From: Rhodococcoides trifolii
GTDB lineage: Bacteria > Actinomycetota > Actinomycetes > Mycobacteriales > Mycobacteriaceae
Reading direction: 5' to 3'
DNA: 64,000 nucleotides
Assembly: GCF_014635345.1 (NCBI RefSeq)
Contig: NZ_BMCU01000006.1
Location: 124,001 to 188,000, forward strand
Below, piece by piece: positions 8,773 through 17,150 of this stretch. A program made the position numbers and the translations under genes. The notes under the pieces are model-generated. The model ran no database searches. It had not been told where the DNA came from and saw only the letters and a program-made list of their open reading frames with translations. The first letter of the stretch is position 1, and each line of letters begins with the position of its first letter.

Positions 8773-9761
8773 TCGTGCGTTCGAACGGTGATCAGTTCGC
8801 GGTCGGCGAGAACATCGAGGTGTGCCAGCGTCTCGCAGGTGGCGACCATCTTGTTGAAGTCGTCCAGCGCCGAGAACGGACGTTCGTGTCGGGTCCAGGT
8901 GAGCGCCGACGCAACCGACAGGCCGGTGCACGGACCCAGCGAACGGACCGCATCGTGGGTGTTCTGCAAGCGGCGATCGTGATGCGCCAACAGTTCTCGG
9001 CACCGGTCGTGGACACTCGAGCCGGTGTTCCCGTGCGACGGCATCATCGACCGATCGGCGTCGTCCAACATGAGCGTCAGCGACGACAGGTAACGGGCCA
9101 GTGGCAGATCCCAGTCGCCGAGCTCGAACCCGATCGACGGTGTGATCGTCGGTAGGACATGGTCACCGGTGAAGCTGAGGCCGAGATCGGCGTCGTGAAA
9201 GACCATGTGACCCTTGGTGTGACCGGGTGTGTGGGTGGCAGCCAGGTTCCTGCCGGGGACGTCGACCGGTCCGTCGGTCAACCACGAGTCGGGCGCAGCC
9301 CAGTCCGACGGCTCGAACGGTTCGGCGATTCCGGCGCGGTAAGCGACGTCCGCGATGTCCGGAGCGCCGGCGCGGTGCAGCTCACGGATCGAACTCTCCG
9401 GAACATTGCAGTTCAATTCCGCAATTGCCGAGATCCCCAGCGCCTCAGCTTTTCCCAGGTGTACTCGCGAGCCGTACCGGCGGCGCAGCTCCACCGCGAA
9501 CGTGTAGTGGTCGCGGTGGACGTGCGTGACGTAGATGTCGTGGATCTCCGCCGGGCGCCGCCCGATGAGCGAGAGAGCCGCAACGAGCTCGTCGTGCGTG
9601 GAGTCACGGCGCCAGCCGCCGTCGATCAGAGCAATACCGATGTCGGTCTCGAGGACATAGACGTTGATGGCGCGGAGGCCGTCCTGTGGCATTTGCAGCG
9701 GTACGCGGTGGACACCGTCCGAAACCGGGAAGCAGCCGGAGTCGGTCCACGACATGGTCAT
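8745..9761 (-). CDS. MBL-fold metallo-hydrolase
   Basis: A 338-aa metallo-beta-lactamase-fold protein. The metal-binding motif THVHRDH (HxHxDH) is present in the N-terminal third, with a downstream HTPGHTKGH block and a GDH motif (FTGDHVLP) supplying the other ligands. Family members hydrolyse thioesters, lactones and similar bonds. The ATG at 9761 overlaps the EthD stop (ATGA); a longer frame to 9977 is shadow. It is the last gene of the minus-strand series. In the light of the kinase/ACAD pair upstream, a lactonase opening a lactone to a hydroxy acid, or a thioesterase, are both possible; nothing in the sequence decides. Confidence 0.82.
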   Translation of the reverse strand: MTMSWTDSGCFPVSDGVHRVPLQMPQDGLRAINVYVLETDIGIALIDGGWRRDSTHDELVAALSLIGRRPAEIHDIYVTHVHRDHYTFAVELRRRYGSRVHLGKAEALGISAIAELNCNVPESSIRELHRAGAPDIADVAYRAGIAEPFEPSDWAAPDSWLTDGPVDVPGRNLAATHTPGHTKGHMVFHDADLGLSFTGDHVLPTITPSIGFELGDWDLPLARYLSSLTLMLDDADRSMMPSHGNTGSSVHDRCRELLAHHDRRLQNTHDAVRSLGPCTGLSVASALTWTRHERPFSALDDFNKMVATCETLAHLDVLADRELITVRTHDGVDTFSSR

Positions 9762-10093
9762 CGGCCCACGGCGGCGAGCGGAACCATCGTCTTCTCGTCT
9801 CCGTACCACATCATTCTGCGTCCGCCCATGGTGCCGACGTGCTCGACCGCGGCCGCCCATTCCGGGCTGGCCAACGCCGCCTCCAGGGCGTCTCGGGATT
9901 CGAAGCTGAGAACCGACAAACCGTCCCACCCTTCGGATTTGCCGCCGAAGGCTTCCAACAACTCGGTGTGCTGCCACCGCAGCAACCCGGGAAGGGGATA
10001 GGTGACGTCGGCGTGCTCACCGCGCCACCAGGTGATGAATTGATCGTGTGTCCAGTCGGTTGGACGGGATGCGACGAGTACGAGGTTGTACAC
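9758..10093 (-). CDS. EthD-family small protein
   Basis: A 111-aa protein resembling the EthD dimeric alpha-beta barrel family, which often accompanies oxygenase or catabolic genes without a fixed enzymatic role. The GTG start at 10093 is supported by AGGAGG at 10097-10102. Operator site 3 (10104-10126) lies immediately upstream, so this gene and the MBL hydrolase probably form their own regulated unit, separate from the TetR gene that ends at 10157. The 4-nt overlap with the MBL gene indicates coupling. Confidence 0.7.
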   Translation of the reverse strand: MYNLVLVASRPTDWTHDQFITWWRGEHADVTYPLPGLLRWQHTELLEAFGGKSEGWDGLSVLSFESRDALEAALASPEWAAAVEHVGTMGGRRMMWYGDEKTMVPLAAVGR

Positions 10094-10103
10094 GGTACCT
10101 CCT

Positions 10104-10126
10104 AAGTGAATTCTGTTCAGTTTACT
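10104..10126 (+). promoter_or_regulatory. Shared cluster operator, site 3
   Basis: The element starts AAGTGAATTCTGTTCA and continues GTTTACT. It lies between the TetR gene end and the EthD gene, ending one base from its Shine-Dalgarno sequence, where a bound repressor would block transcription of EthD and MBL genes. Confidence 0.6.
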
Positions 10127-10156
10127 ACACCGGTCAGAACTCGTCCGTCGGTCGGC

Positions 10157-10780
10157 TCACTTGAGTACTACCCGCATCGCGGCGTCGGTGACCTGCTTCG
10201 TGATGGCGTCGATGGAGAGCTTTCCCTCCGGCCGGTACCAACGCCACACGCTGATCACCAGAGCGAGGACGAGCCGGGCGAGCATCTTGGGATCCGACTT
10301 CACGAACATGCGGGCTTTGATGCCCTTGTTGACGAGTGCCGTCCACTGCACCTCGATCTGGTGCACCAGTTCACGACATTCGAGGCGTTCGGCTTCCTCT
10401 TTGGCCGACTGCCGCTCCGTGGCCAGCAAATCCATGTGGTTCTGCAGGATCCGCCGCTGCAAAGCGTCCGTGGGCGTCGCGGCGAGCGACGCCGTTATGG
10501 CCGCACGCAGTGCTTTCTCGGGGTCGCCCTCGTCTTCGGTGGCCGTGATGAACCTGTCCAGAGAATCTGCGAGTTCGAGGCGCATGATGGTGAGCAGGCA
10601 ATGAGCCTTGGACTCGAAGTAGTGATACAAGGCAGTCTGCCCGATCCCCACTTCGTCTGCGATGGACGCCCACTTGGTGTGTTCGTAGCCCACCTTGCCG
10701 AACTGATCGATTGCAGTGGACAAGATGAGAGTGCGCTTCGAGCGCGCGCTTTCACGCCGAACGCCGGTGCCTACGGTCAT
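10157..10780 (-). CDS. TetR/AcrR family regulator, probable cluster repressor
   Basis: A 207-aa TetR-type protein. The N-terminal helix-turn-helix, about residues 15-62, ends with the family-typical GQTALYHYFESK block; the rest is a helical ligand-binding domain. The ATG at 10780 was chosen because the HTH starts shortly after it, 37 nt beyond the ligase stop; an in-frame extension to 10978 runs antisense through the ligase gene. It is the last gene of the long acyl-CoA operon. The repeated operator-like sequence through the cluster makes it the best candidate for the local repressor, with a CoA thioester or free acid as inducer (inference). Confidence 0.85.
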   Translation of the reverse strand: MTVGTGVRRESARSKRTLILSTAIDQFGKVGYEHTKWASIADEVGIGQTALYHYFESKAHCLLTIMRLELADSLDRFITATEDEGDPEKALRAAITASLAATPTDALQRRILQNHMDLLATERQSAKEEAERLECRELVHQIEVQWTALVNKGIKARMFVKSDPKMLARLVLALVISVWRWYRPEGKLSIDAITKQVTDAAMRVVLK

Positions 10781-10817
10781 CGTTTCCCCACTGTCTGCAA
10801 GTTCTTCGACGGTCAGC

Positions 10818-12335
10818 TTACATTTTTCGAGCTGAATTCGTCTCGGCTGCGCCCGCCAGTTCGGCGGCCAGGGCGACTGCGTCCTGGCGTGACAGCTTTC
10901 CCACTCTGTTCTGCGGCAGGTCTTCGACCGTGAACACGAACTCCGGCCACTTGAACTTGGCCAAGTCGGTGTCGGCAAGTCGAGTGGTGATGTCGTCGAG
11001 CGTCATTTCTCTGCCACCCGTCACGACCAACGCCGCCGCCCGTTCGCCCAGCATGTCGTCGGGGACCGGCACCACACATACCTGGACGACACCGTCGAGT
11101 GCGGCCAGCGCGGACTCCATCTCGTTGATGTCGATGTTGCGACCGCCGCGGATGATGATCTGCTTCTGTCGCCCGGACACGAAGATCGACCCGTCGGTCC
11201 CGACCTCGACCAGATCGCCGGTCGGAAGGAAACCGTCGGGCGTCAGAGCGGGCGGAACGGGCCTCCCCTCGCGTGCGTAGCCCACGAACAACGAGGGACC
11301 TTTGACCTGCGCCTCACCTACCTCGCCGGCGGGAAGCGGCTCACCGAAGGAGTCCACCGATCGCACGATCGTTCCGGGAAACGGTCGTCCGTCGCGGCCG
11401 AGTCGGATGGAGGGCGGATCGTCCAGGGCGGGGGTGGTGTGGCCGAGACACTCGGACATACCGAAGACCCGGAGGAAGGTTGTCCCCAGTACGTTCTCGG
11501 CAAGACCGAGAGCGCGTTCGTTCATCGGTCCGCCGCCGACGGTCATGGCGCGCATCGCCTTCAGTCGTCCCTCGGACTCGTCGGTGACCGACAGCTGCAG
11601 TGCCATCGTCGGGACCAGCATGGTCCACGCAATACCCTGTTGTGCAGCCGCTTCGAGAGCTCGGACGGGTGACCACCTGCCGATCGACACCATGCGTCCA
11701 CCCAGGAAGGCGGGCAGATACATACCGAAACAGAAGGCCGCTACCGACGACAGCGGCACGAATGCGCCGATGGCGTCGCCAGGTTCCAGTCCGACCGCGT
11801 CGATGGTGCTGCGGCAGGCGTAGCGGATCGCCTCCTCGGACTGCACCACGCATTTGGGGCGGCCGGTGGAGCCGGATGTCATCGCGATGGCCGTCCCGCC
11901 CTGCCACCGGTCGATGTCCCCGAAAGAGGCTTGTCCAGATCGTATTTCGAGGGTATCGAATGCTGCCGCAGAACGCGGAAACGTCGAGGCGTCGACACCC
12001 CACTGCGCCAACGAATCGGCGTCACCGATGACGACGTCGGGCGCGATGTCGGCCACAGCCAAAGCGAACTCGGACTCGGTCGCGTGCGGGCTGAGCACCG
12101 CGACGACACCCCCGCGCATACCGACGGCGAGAGCCGAGACCACTGTGCGCCAGGTGTTGTCGGCTTGAACGAGGACGGTGGGTGGTGCCGTGTCGAGTTC
12201 GGCAATAGTGTGTGCCAGCGCGTCGGCGGCCGTCACTACCGCACCGAGGGTGTAACTACCCGATTCGTCGACCACGGCCACGTCGTCCGGTGTCCGCGCG
12301 GCGCGGGTGATCATTTCCTGAGCGAGCGTCTTCAC
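10818..12335 (-). CDS. Acyl-CoA synthetase (AMP-forming)
   Basis: A 505-aa adenylate-forming ligase. The ATP/AMP P-loop reads MTSGSTGRPK, and the C-terminal hinge region shows GDLVEVG followed by GRQKQIIIRGGRNI. It should activate a carboxylic acid to its CoA thioester in the cytosol, the entry step for the beta-oxidation enzymes upstream in the operon. The GTG start at 12335 overlaps the alcohol dehydrogenase stop (GTGA). With the SDR, kinase and ACAD genes it fills the role that LvaE plays in levulinate catabolism; the acid itself is unknown. Confidence 0.88.
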   Translation of the reverse strand: MKTLAQEMITRAARTPDDVAVVDESGSYTLGAVVTAADALAHTIAELDTAPPTVLVQADNTWRTVVSALAVGMRGGVVAVLSPHATESEFALAVADIAPDVVIGDADSLAQWGVDASTFPRSAAAFDTLEIRSGQASFGDIDRWQGGTAIAMTSGSTGRPKCVVQSEEAIRYACRSTIDAVGLEPGDAIGAFVPLSSVAAFCFGMYLPAFLGGRMVSIGRWSPVRALEAAAQQGIAWTMLVPTMALQLSVTDESEGRLKAMRAMTVGGGPMNERALGLAENVLGTTFLRVFGMSECLGHTTPALDDPPSIRLGRDGRPFPGTIVRSVDSFGEPLPAGEVGEAQVKGPSLFVGYAREGRPVPPALTPDGFLPTGDLVEVGTDGSIFVSGRQKQIIIRGGRNIDINEMESALAALDGVVQVCVVPVPDDMLGERAAALVVTGGREMTLDDITTRLADTDLAKFKWPEFVFTVEDLPQNRVGKLSRQDAVALAAELAGAAETNSARKM

Positions 12336-13396
12336 TGTGCGGTCTCTTCCTTCGATCGGGTGAGCACGGCTCGGCCGGCGATGTCGCCGGAGCGAAGGCG
12401 CTGGTAGGCCAGGGGCGCGTCGGTCAGCGGGAACGTCGTGACTTCGGCGTGCAGAGCGCCGGCCTGAGCCAGAGCGACGACGCGCTCGAGATCGTCTCGG
12501 GTGCCCCAGAACGGGGCACCGACGTGCCACCCCGTGGCCATACCCACGTCCTTGCCCACGGTGACGCGCCCACCGGCGCTCCCGACCACCACGAGGCGTC
12601 CGCCCGACGCGAGAAGGCCGGCAGCGGGTTCGGCTGTTCCGGGGGCACCGACGAAGTCGAGCACCAGGTCGGCGCCGCCCATGCCCACCACGTCAGGCGC
12701 CGCGGAGTCGACGGTCTCGTGGAACGACTGCGCACCGGACTTCAGTGCAAGCGAACATGTTTCGGATCGAGCATCGACTGCGACGATTCGCGTTACCCCG
12801 AAGCTGCGCAGGATCTGCAACGCCAGGTGCCCGAGACCGCCGATACCGATGACCAGAACGACGGTCTCGGCATCGATCAGGTCGGAGTTGGTTCGAATGG
12901 CGTGGTACGCGGTCAATGCCGCGTCGGCCAACGGCGCAGCCTGCTCCGCGCCGAGTGTTCCGGTCCGGACGAGAACGGCCTCGGACGGGACGGTCATGAA
13001 TTCGGCCAACCCACCCGGCCGGCCGAGACCGTTGCCGATCGACGCGAGGCGGCCGTCCGACCCGCGGCGCAGTTCGAGGCAGTAGTTCTGGCGACTGCGA
13101 CGGCAGTTCCTGCAGATGCCGCACGACCAGATGCCGTGCACCACAACAGCGTCACCGATCCAATCGGGGTCGGCGTCGGGGCCCACACCCACCACCGTCC
13201 CGGCTACTTCGTGACCGAGGGTGAGAGGGAGTTCGTAGTCGAACATGCCGGCGGGGGAGTCCATGACGTGGAGGTCGGACCGACACAGGCCTGCAGCGTC
13301 GACGCGCAGGAGGAGCTCTTCACCCACCGGTTCGGGATCGGGTACGTCGCGCAGTTGCGGAGGCGTACCCCAGTCGACGAGCTGTACGGCCTTCAT
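12332..13396 (-). CDS. Zinc-dependent alcohol dehydrogenase (MDR)
   Basis: A 354-aa medium-chain dehydrogenase. Catalytic zinc residues Cys38 and His62-Glu63 (LTLGHE) are present, and the structural zinc lobe Cys92, Cys95, Cys98, Cys106 is complete. The NAD-binding motif is GIGGLGH in the second half. The ATG at 13396 shares its A with the TGA of the upstream SDR (TGATG). It probably interconverts an alcohol and a carbonyl in the pathway encoded by this operon. Confidence 0.87.
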   Translation of the reverse strand: MKAVQLVDWGTPPQLRDVPDPEPVGEELLLRVDAAGLCRSDLHVMDSPAGMFDYELPLTLGHEVAGTVVGVGPDADPDWIGDAVVVHGIWSCGICRNCRRSRQNYCLELRRGSDGRLASIGNGLGRPGGLAEFMTVPSEAVLVRTGTLGAEQAAPLADAALTAYHAIRTNSDLIDAETVVLVIGIGGLGHLALQILRSFGVTRIVAVDARSETCSLALKSGAQSFHETVDSAAPDVVGMGGADLVLDFVGAPGTAEPAAGLLASGGRLVVVGSAGGRVTVGKDVGMATGWHVGAPFWGTRDDLERVVALAQAGALHAEVTTFPLTDAPLAYQRLRSGDIAGRAVLTRSKEETAQ

Positions 13397-14184
13397 CAGC
13401 GGGCCGTCCAGCCGCCGTCGACCACGAGCGTTTGTCCGGTCATGTAGGACGACGCATCGGATGCGAGAAACACTATTGCGCCGTCGATTTCGCCGTCCGT
13501 TCCACCGCGGCCCAACATGGTGTTGCGCCGCACCCAGCCGGCGGACTTGTCGTTGGTGAACAACCCGTCCGTCATCTCCGTGTCGAACCAGCCGGGTACG
13601 ACGGCGTTGACGCGGACTCCGCGCCGGCCCCACTGGCCGGCGAGTTCACGAGTGAGCCCCAGAGTTCCGGCCTTGGAAGCGGCGTAACTGGCACCACCGA
13701 TCGGAGCGGTGGAAACGAGTCCGATCACCGACGAGACGTTGACGATCGACGCTCGAGCGTCGGCGGGGAGGGATCCGACGAGGTACGTGGCCAGATGGAA
13801 CCCGGCCACCAGGTTGACCCGAAGGACCGCGTCGAAACCGTCGATGGTCTCGTCTTCGGCGTTGGGAGGCCCCGGCGTGCCGGCGTTGTTCACCAGAACA
13901 TCGATTCGACCGCCTTCGGCGACGGCTCGGTTCACGAGGGAGCGTCGGTCTGCGTCGACGGTGATGTCGCACTGCACGGGCACGATGCCGGGGACCTCGG
14001 CGGCGAGGGTGTTCAGCCGGTCGAGCCTGCGGGCGGCGGCGAAGACGGTGGCTCCGGCCCCGGCCAGCGTCCGCGCGAACCCCAGTCCGAGACCCGACGA
14101 CGCGCCGGTCACGATTGCGACCCGACCGGCGAGCCCGAACATGTCGTCGAGCATTCGCCGTTCTTCGATGATGTTGTCCGTCAT
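13396..14184 (-). CDS. SDR family oxidoreductase
   Basis: A 262-aa short-chain dehydrogenase with TGASSGLG at residues 26-33, NNAG near 99-102, and Tyr167-x3-Lys171 (YAASK). The start at 14184 is preferred because an upstream open frame (to 14577) is antisense to the preceding SDR. It lies between another SDR and the alcohol dehydrogenase, with a 16-nt gap upstream and a 1-nt overlap downstream. The substrate is unknown. Confidence 0.85.
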   Translation of the reverse strand: MTDNIIEERRMLDDMFGLAGRVAIVTGASSGLGLGFARTLAGAGATVFAAARRLDRLNTLAAEVPGIVPVQCDITVDADRRSLVNRAVAEGGRIDVLVNNAGTPGPPNAEDETIDGFDAVLRVNLVAGFHLATYLVGSLPADARASIVNVSSVIGLVSTAPIGGASYAASKAGTLGLTRELAGQWGRRGVRVNAVVPGWFDTEMTDGLFTNDKSAGWVRRNTMLGRGGTDGEIDGAIVFLASDASSYMTGQTLVVDGGWTAR

Positions 14185-14200
14185 GGTTTCTCGCTCACGG

Positions 14201-14959
14201 TCAGTACACAGCCGTTCTGCCGCCGTCCACCGGGATGATGGCCCCGGTGGTGTAACTCGACGCGTCCGACGCGAGGTGAGTGACCAGTCCGGCGATTTCT
14301 TCCGGCCGCCCCAGGCGCCCCGCGGGCAACCGGTCGACGATCTTGCCGACGAATTCGTCGTCCCAGTTCTCGGCCATGTCGGTGGCGAACCCTCCGGGCA
14401 TGATGCAGTTGACCCGCACGGTGGGAGCGTACTCCTGGGCGAAGGCTCGGGTGAGGGCGTTGAGGCCGTTCTTGGCCGCGGCGTACATCGCCTCGGGCGG
14501 GCTGGGGCGTTCGGCGCCGATGCTGGAAATGTTGACGATGGAACCACCACCGGCCGCGACCATTCGGTCACCGGCAACCGCCATCAGCCGAAACGGTCCC
14601 TTGAGATTGACCTCGATCGTCTTGTTCCACAGACCCTCGGTCACCGCGAGGAGATTCTCCGCGAGCGGTGCGATACCGGCGTTGTTCACGACTATGTCCA
14701 GGCCGCCGTGTTCGGAGATGATCGCGTCGACGGCCGGTTCGATCGTGTCCCACTTACCCACGTGCAACGCGAGTGGGTGTAGCGAGCCCGGACCGGTTGA
14801 GCCCAGTGCCTCGATCGCGTCCTTGCACGCCTCCAATTTACGGCTCGACAGCACCACCGTGGCTCCCGCGTCTCGCAGACCGCGAGCGATGGCCAGGCCC
14901 AGTCCGCGGCTGGCGCCCGTGACCAGAGCGACCTTGCCGGTGAGAATTTCGGTCGTCAT
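14201..14959 (-). CDS. SDR family oxidoreductase, partner of the ACAD11-type gene
   Basis: A 252-aa short-chain dehydrogenase with TGASRGLG at residues 14-21, NNAG near 92-95 and Tyr159-x3-Lys163 (YAAAK). The start overlaps the ACAD stop by 4 nt (ATGA at 14959-14956). In levulinate-type pathways an SDR (LvaD) reduces the 4-keto acyl-CoA to the 4-hydroxyacyl-CoA that the kinase phosphorylates. This gene or the next one could do that; the assignment is inferred from position only. Confidence 0.85.
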   Translation of the reverse strand: MTTEILTGKVALVTGASRGLGLAIARGLRDAGATVVLSSRKLEACKDAIEALGSTGPGSLHPLALHVGKWDTIEPAVDAIISEHGGLDIVVNNAGIAPLAENLLAVTEGLWNKTIEVNLKGPFRLMAVAGDRMVAAGGGSIVNISSIGAERPSPPEAMYAAAKNGLNALTRAFAQEYAPTVRVNCIMPGGFATDMAENWDDEFVGKIVDRLPAGRLGRPEEIAGLVTHLASDASSYTTGAIIPVDGGRTAVY

Positions 14960-16158
14960 GCGTGCTTCTTCAATTCGAGTCGGGCGATGGTCCGCAGGTG
15001 GACCTCGCTGGGGCCGTCCGCGATCTGCAGTGCGCGAGTGATGGCGTAGAGGCGCGCGAGAACGGTGTCGTTGCTGACCCCGGCGGCGCCGTGGGTCTGC
15101 ACCGCCCGGTCCACGACATTGTGAGCCACCTCCATTGCCGCCACCTTGATCGCGGCGACTTCCGATCGCGCAGAGGCATTTCCCGCGGTGTCCATGAGCC
15201 ACGACGACTTCAGCACGAGAAGCCTGATCTGGTCGATCTCGATGCGGCTGCGTGCGATCCACTCACGGACGACGCCACGGTCGGCCAGAGGGCCACCGAA
15301 AGCATTGCGCCTCAGAGCACGTTGGCACATCATGTCCAGGGCGCGTTCCGCCATACCGATCGCACGCATGGCATAGTGCATGCGCCCGGGGCCGAGTCGG
15401 CCCTGAGCGATGGCGAATCCGTCACCTTCTTCACCGAGCATGTTGGTGGCCGGCACACGCACGTCGGTGAACTGCACCTCACCGTGACCCAGTCGATCCT
15501 GGAATCCGAACATCGGAAGGTCGCGCAGCACTTCGATTCCCGGCGCGTCCGCGGGTACGAGAATCATGCTCTGCTGGCGGTAGGTCGGGCCGTCGGGATC
15601 GGACTTGCCCATGAAGATCATGAGTTTGCAGTCCGGATCGAGGACCCCGGAGGTGTACCACTTGCGGCCGTTGATCACGTAATCGTCGCCGTCGCGGAGG
15701 ATGGTCGAGGTGACGTTGGTGGCGTCGGAACTCGCCACGTCCGGTTCCGTCATGGCGAAAGCAGACCGAATGGTGCAGTCCAGCAGCGGTTTCAACCACT
15801 GTTCCTTCTGCGCATCGGTGCCGAACATGGCCAGGATCTCCATGTTGCCGGTGTCGGGGGCAGAGCAGTTGATCGTCTCGTTGCCGATCATGGAGCGCCC
15901 GACGATCTCGGCCAGTGGCGCGTACTCGAGGTTGGTCAACCCGGCCCCGAGTCCGTCGTGGGTCATGAACAGGTTCCAGAGGCCGAGTTCGCGTGCACGG
16001 GCCTGCAGATCGCGCATGATCTGCGGTTGTTCGTGCGGATTGTCGTTCGCGGCGATCTGCGCGTCGTAGACCTTTTCGGCCGGGTAGACGTGTTCGGTCA
16101 TGAACGCCTCGAGCGTCTTGCCGAGTTCTTCGGTGCGCGCGGAATAGGAGAAGTCCAT
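14956..16158 (-). CDS. Acyl-CoA dehydrogenase, ACAD10/11 type
   Basis: A 400-aa flavoprotein that closely resembles the dehydrogenase part of ACAD11: it has CSAPDTGNMEIL, FAMTEPDVASSDATN, a QGRLGPGRMHYAM segment and a C-terminal DGPSEVH block. Eukaryotic ACAD10/11 are fusions of an APH-like kinase and this domain, and they process 4-hydroxyacyl-CoAs through a 4-phosphoryl intermediate to enoyl-CoA; LvaC does the equivalent in bacteria. Here the kinase is the separate gene just upstream (16197-17150, 38 nt away). Start ATG 16158. The assigned reaction is inference from family and context. Confidence 0.87.
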   Translation of the reverse strand: MDFSYSARTEELGKTLEAFMTEHVYPAEKVYDAQIAANDNPHEQPQIMRDLQARARELGLWNLFMTHDGLGAGLTNLEYAPLAEIVGRSMIGNETINCSAPDTGNMEILAMFGTDAQKEQWLKPLLDCTIRSAFAMTEPDVASSDATNVTSTILRDGDDYVINGRKWYTSGVLDPDCKLMIFMGKSDPDGPTYRQQSMILVPADAPGIEVLRDLPMFGFQDRLGHGEVQFTDVRVPATNMLGEEGDGFAIAQGRLGPGRMHYAMRAIGMAERALDMMCQRALRRNAFGGPLADRGVVREWIARSRIEIDQIRLLVLKSSWLMDTAGNASARSEVAAIKVAAMEVAHNVVDRAVQTHGAAGVSNDTVLARLYAITRALQIADGPSEVHLRTIARLELKKHA

Positions 16159-16196
16159 GTCCTTCGCTCCTGTCGAGTAGTGGTGGCGAAAGGGTG

Positions 16197-17150
16197 TCAG
16201 GCAGTGAGAAGTGCTGTGCCGGTGATGATCAGCCGGTCGATGGTGGCCGGCAGCTTTTCCTGGTCCGGATCGTGGTGTCGGCCTTCACGGTGTCGGCGCA
16301 GGTTGTGGCCCATGATCGCCGCCATCTTGAGCCGGCCCAGGGCATCGAACCAGGTCAGGTCGGGCAGAGCGGGACCGTTCCGCGAGTAGAGGGCGACGAG
16401 TTCGTCGGAACGGGGCAGTCCCGGCACCTCGCGCCCGACCTCGGGGAAGTTGGTGCCGTCGGCGAACAGGAAGAACCACCCCAATTCCACACGCGGGTCA
16501 CCGGCACTCCATATCTCCCAGTCGATCAGAGCGACCGGTTCGATCCCGTTTGCGATGATGTTGCCCAGCCGATAGTCGCCGTGCACGAGGGTGGGGTCGA
16601 TCGCGTCCGGAACGTCGGCTTCCAGCAAACGCAGCAATCGATCTCCGCCGACCACGAGTTCCGGCGGCACAGCCCCCAGGGTGCGCGCCCAGCGGGCGAG
16701 TTCGTCTGCCGGGGTCAGGGGTTCGGCGATGCCGGGAATCGAGCTCAGTGGGACCCGATGCAGGCGAGGCAGCACTTCGGCTGCGCGCCGCATCCGACGC
16801 GCGGCGAGCCCCGGTTCGACCGCAGGATCGTCGAGAACCGGTTCGAGTGACTCGCCCGTCACCAACTCCATGGCGAACCATGCCGGTTCCTGATCGTCGA
16901 CGGCAACGATTCGAGGGACTGGAACGTCGGTTTGCGCCAGGGCGGTCAGAATGCTCGCCTGCCGCAGCATGTCGTGCCGACCGACTGCGCGCTGTCCGTC
17001 GGGCACGGCCTTGATCACGACGTTGCCGCCGGTGGCGTCGGCGCGGTAGGTCAGGCCCGAGTGCCCGCCGGGCAAGGGCTCGAAACTCGTGACGGTGGAA
17101 CCCGTTTCGGCACTGAGCTTCTCGGCGACGCGGGCGCGCAACTCGGTCAT
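16197..17150 (-). CDS. APH-like kinase, probable 4-hydroxyacyl-CoA kinase
   Basis: A 317-aa aminoglycoside-phosphotransferase-fold protein. The catalytic loop His190-Gly-Asp192 with Asn197 (HGDYRLGN) and the metal-binding Asp210 (LIDWE) are intact, so it should be an active kinase. The start at 17150 overlaps the preceding ACAD stop (ATGA). Antibiotic resistance is unlikely: it is locked into a CoA-pathway operon between two acyl-CoA dehydrogenases. The adjacent ACAD10/11-type gene suggests the role of the ACAD10/11 kinase domain or LvaA, phosphorylating a 4-hydroxyacyl-CoA. Confidence 0.83.
   Translation of the reverse strand: MTELRARVAEKLSAETGSTVTSFEPLPGGHSGLTYRADATGGNVVIKAVPDGQRAVGRHDMLRQASILTALAQTDVPVPRIVAVDDQEPAWFAMELVTGESLEPVLDDPAVEPGLAARRMRRAAEVLPRLHRVPLSSIPGIAEPLTPADELARWARTLGAVPPELVVGGDRLLRLLEADVPDAIDPTLVHGDYRLGNIIANGIEPVALIDWEIWSAGDPRVELGWFFLFADGTNFPEVGREVPGLPRSDELVALYSRNGPALPDLTWFDALGRLKMAAIMGHNLRRHREGRHHDPDQEKLPATIDRLIITGTALLTA

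Noticed and set aside
16197-17150. Aminoglycoside resistance kinase
   Set aside because: The fold is APH-like, but the gene overlaps an acyl-CoA dehydrogenase and sits in a CoA-pathway operon beside an ACAD10/11-type enzyme.
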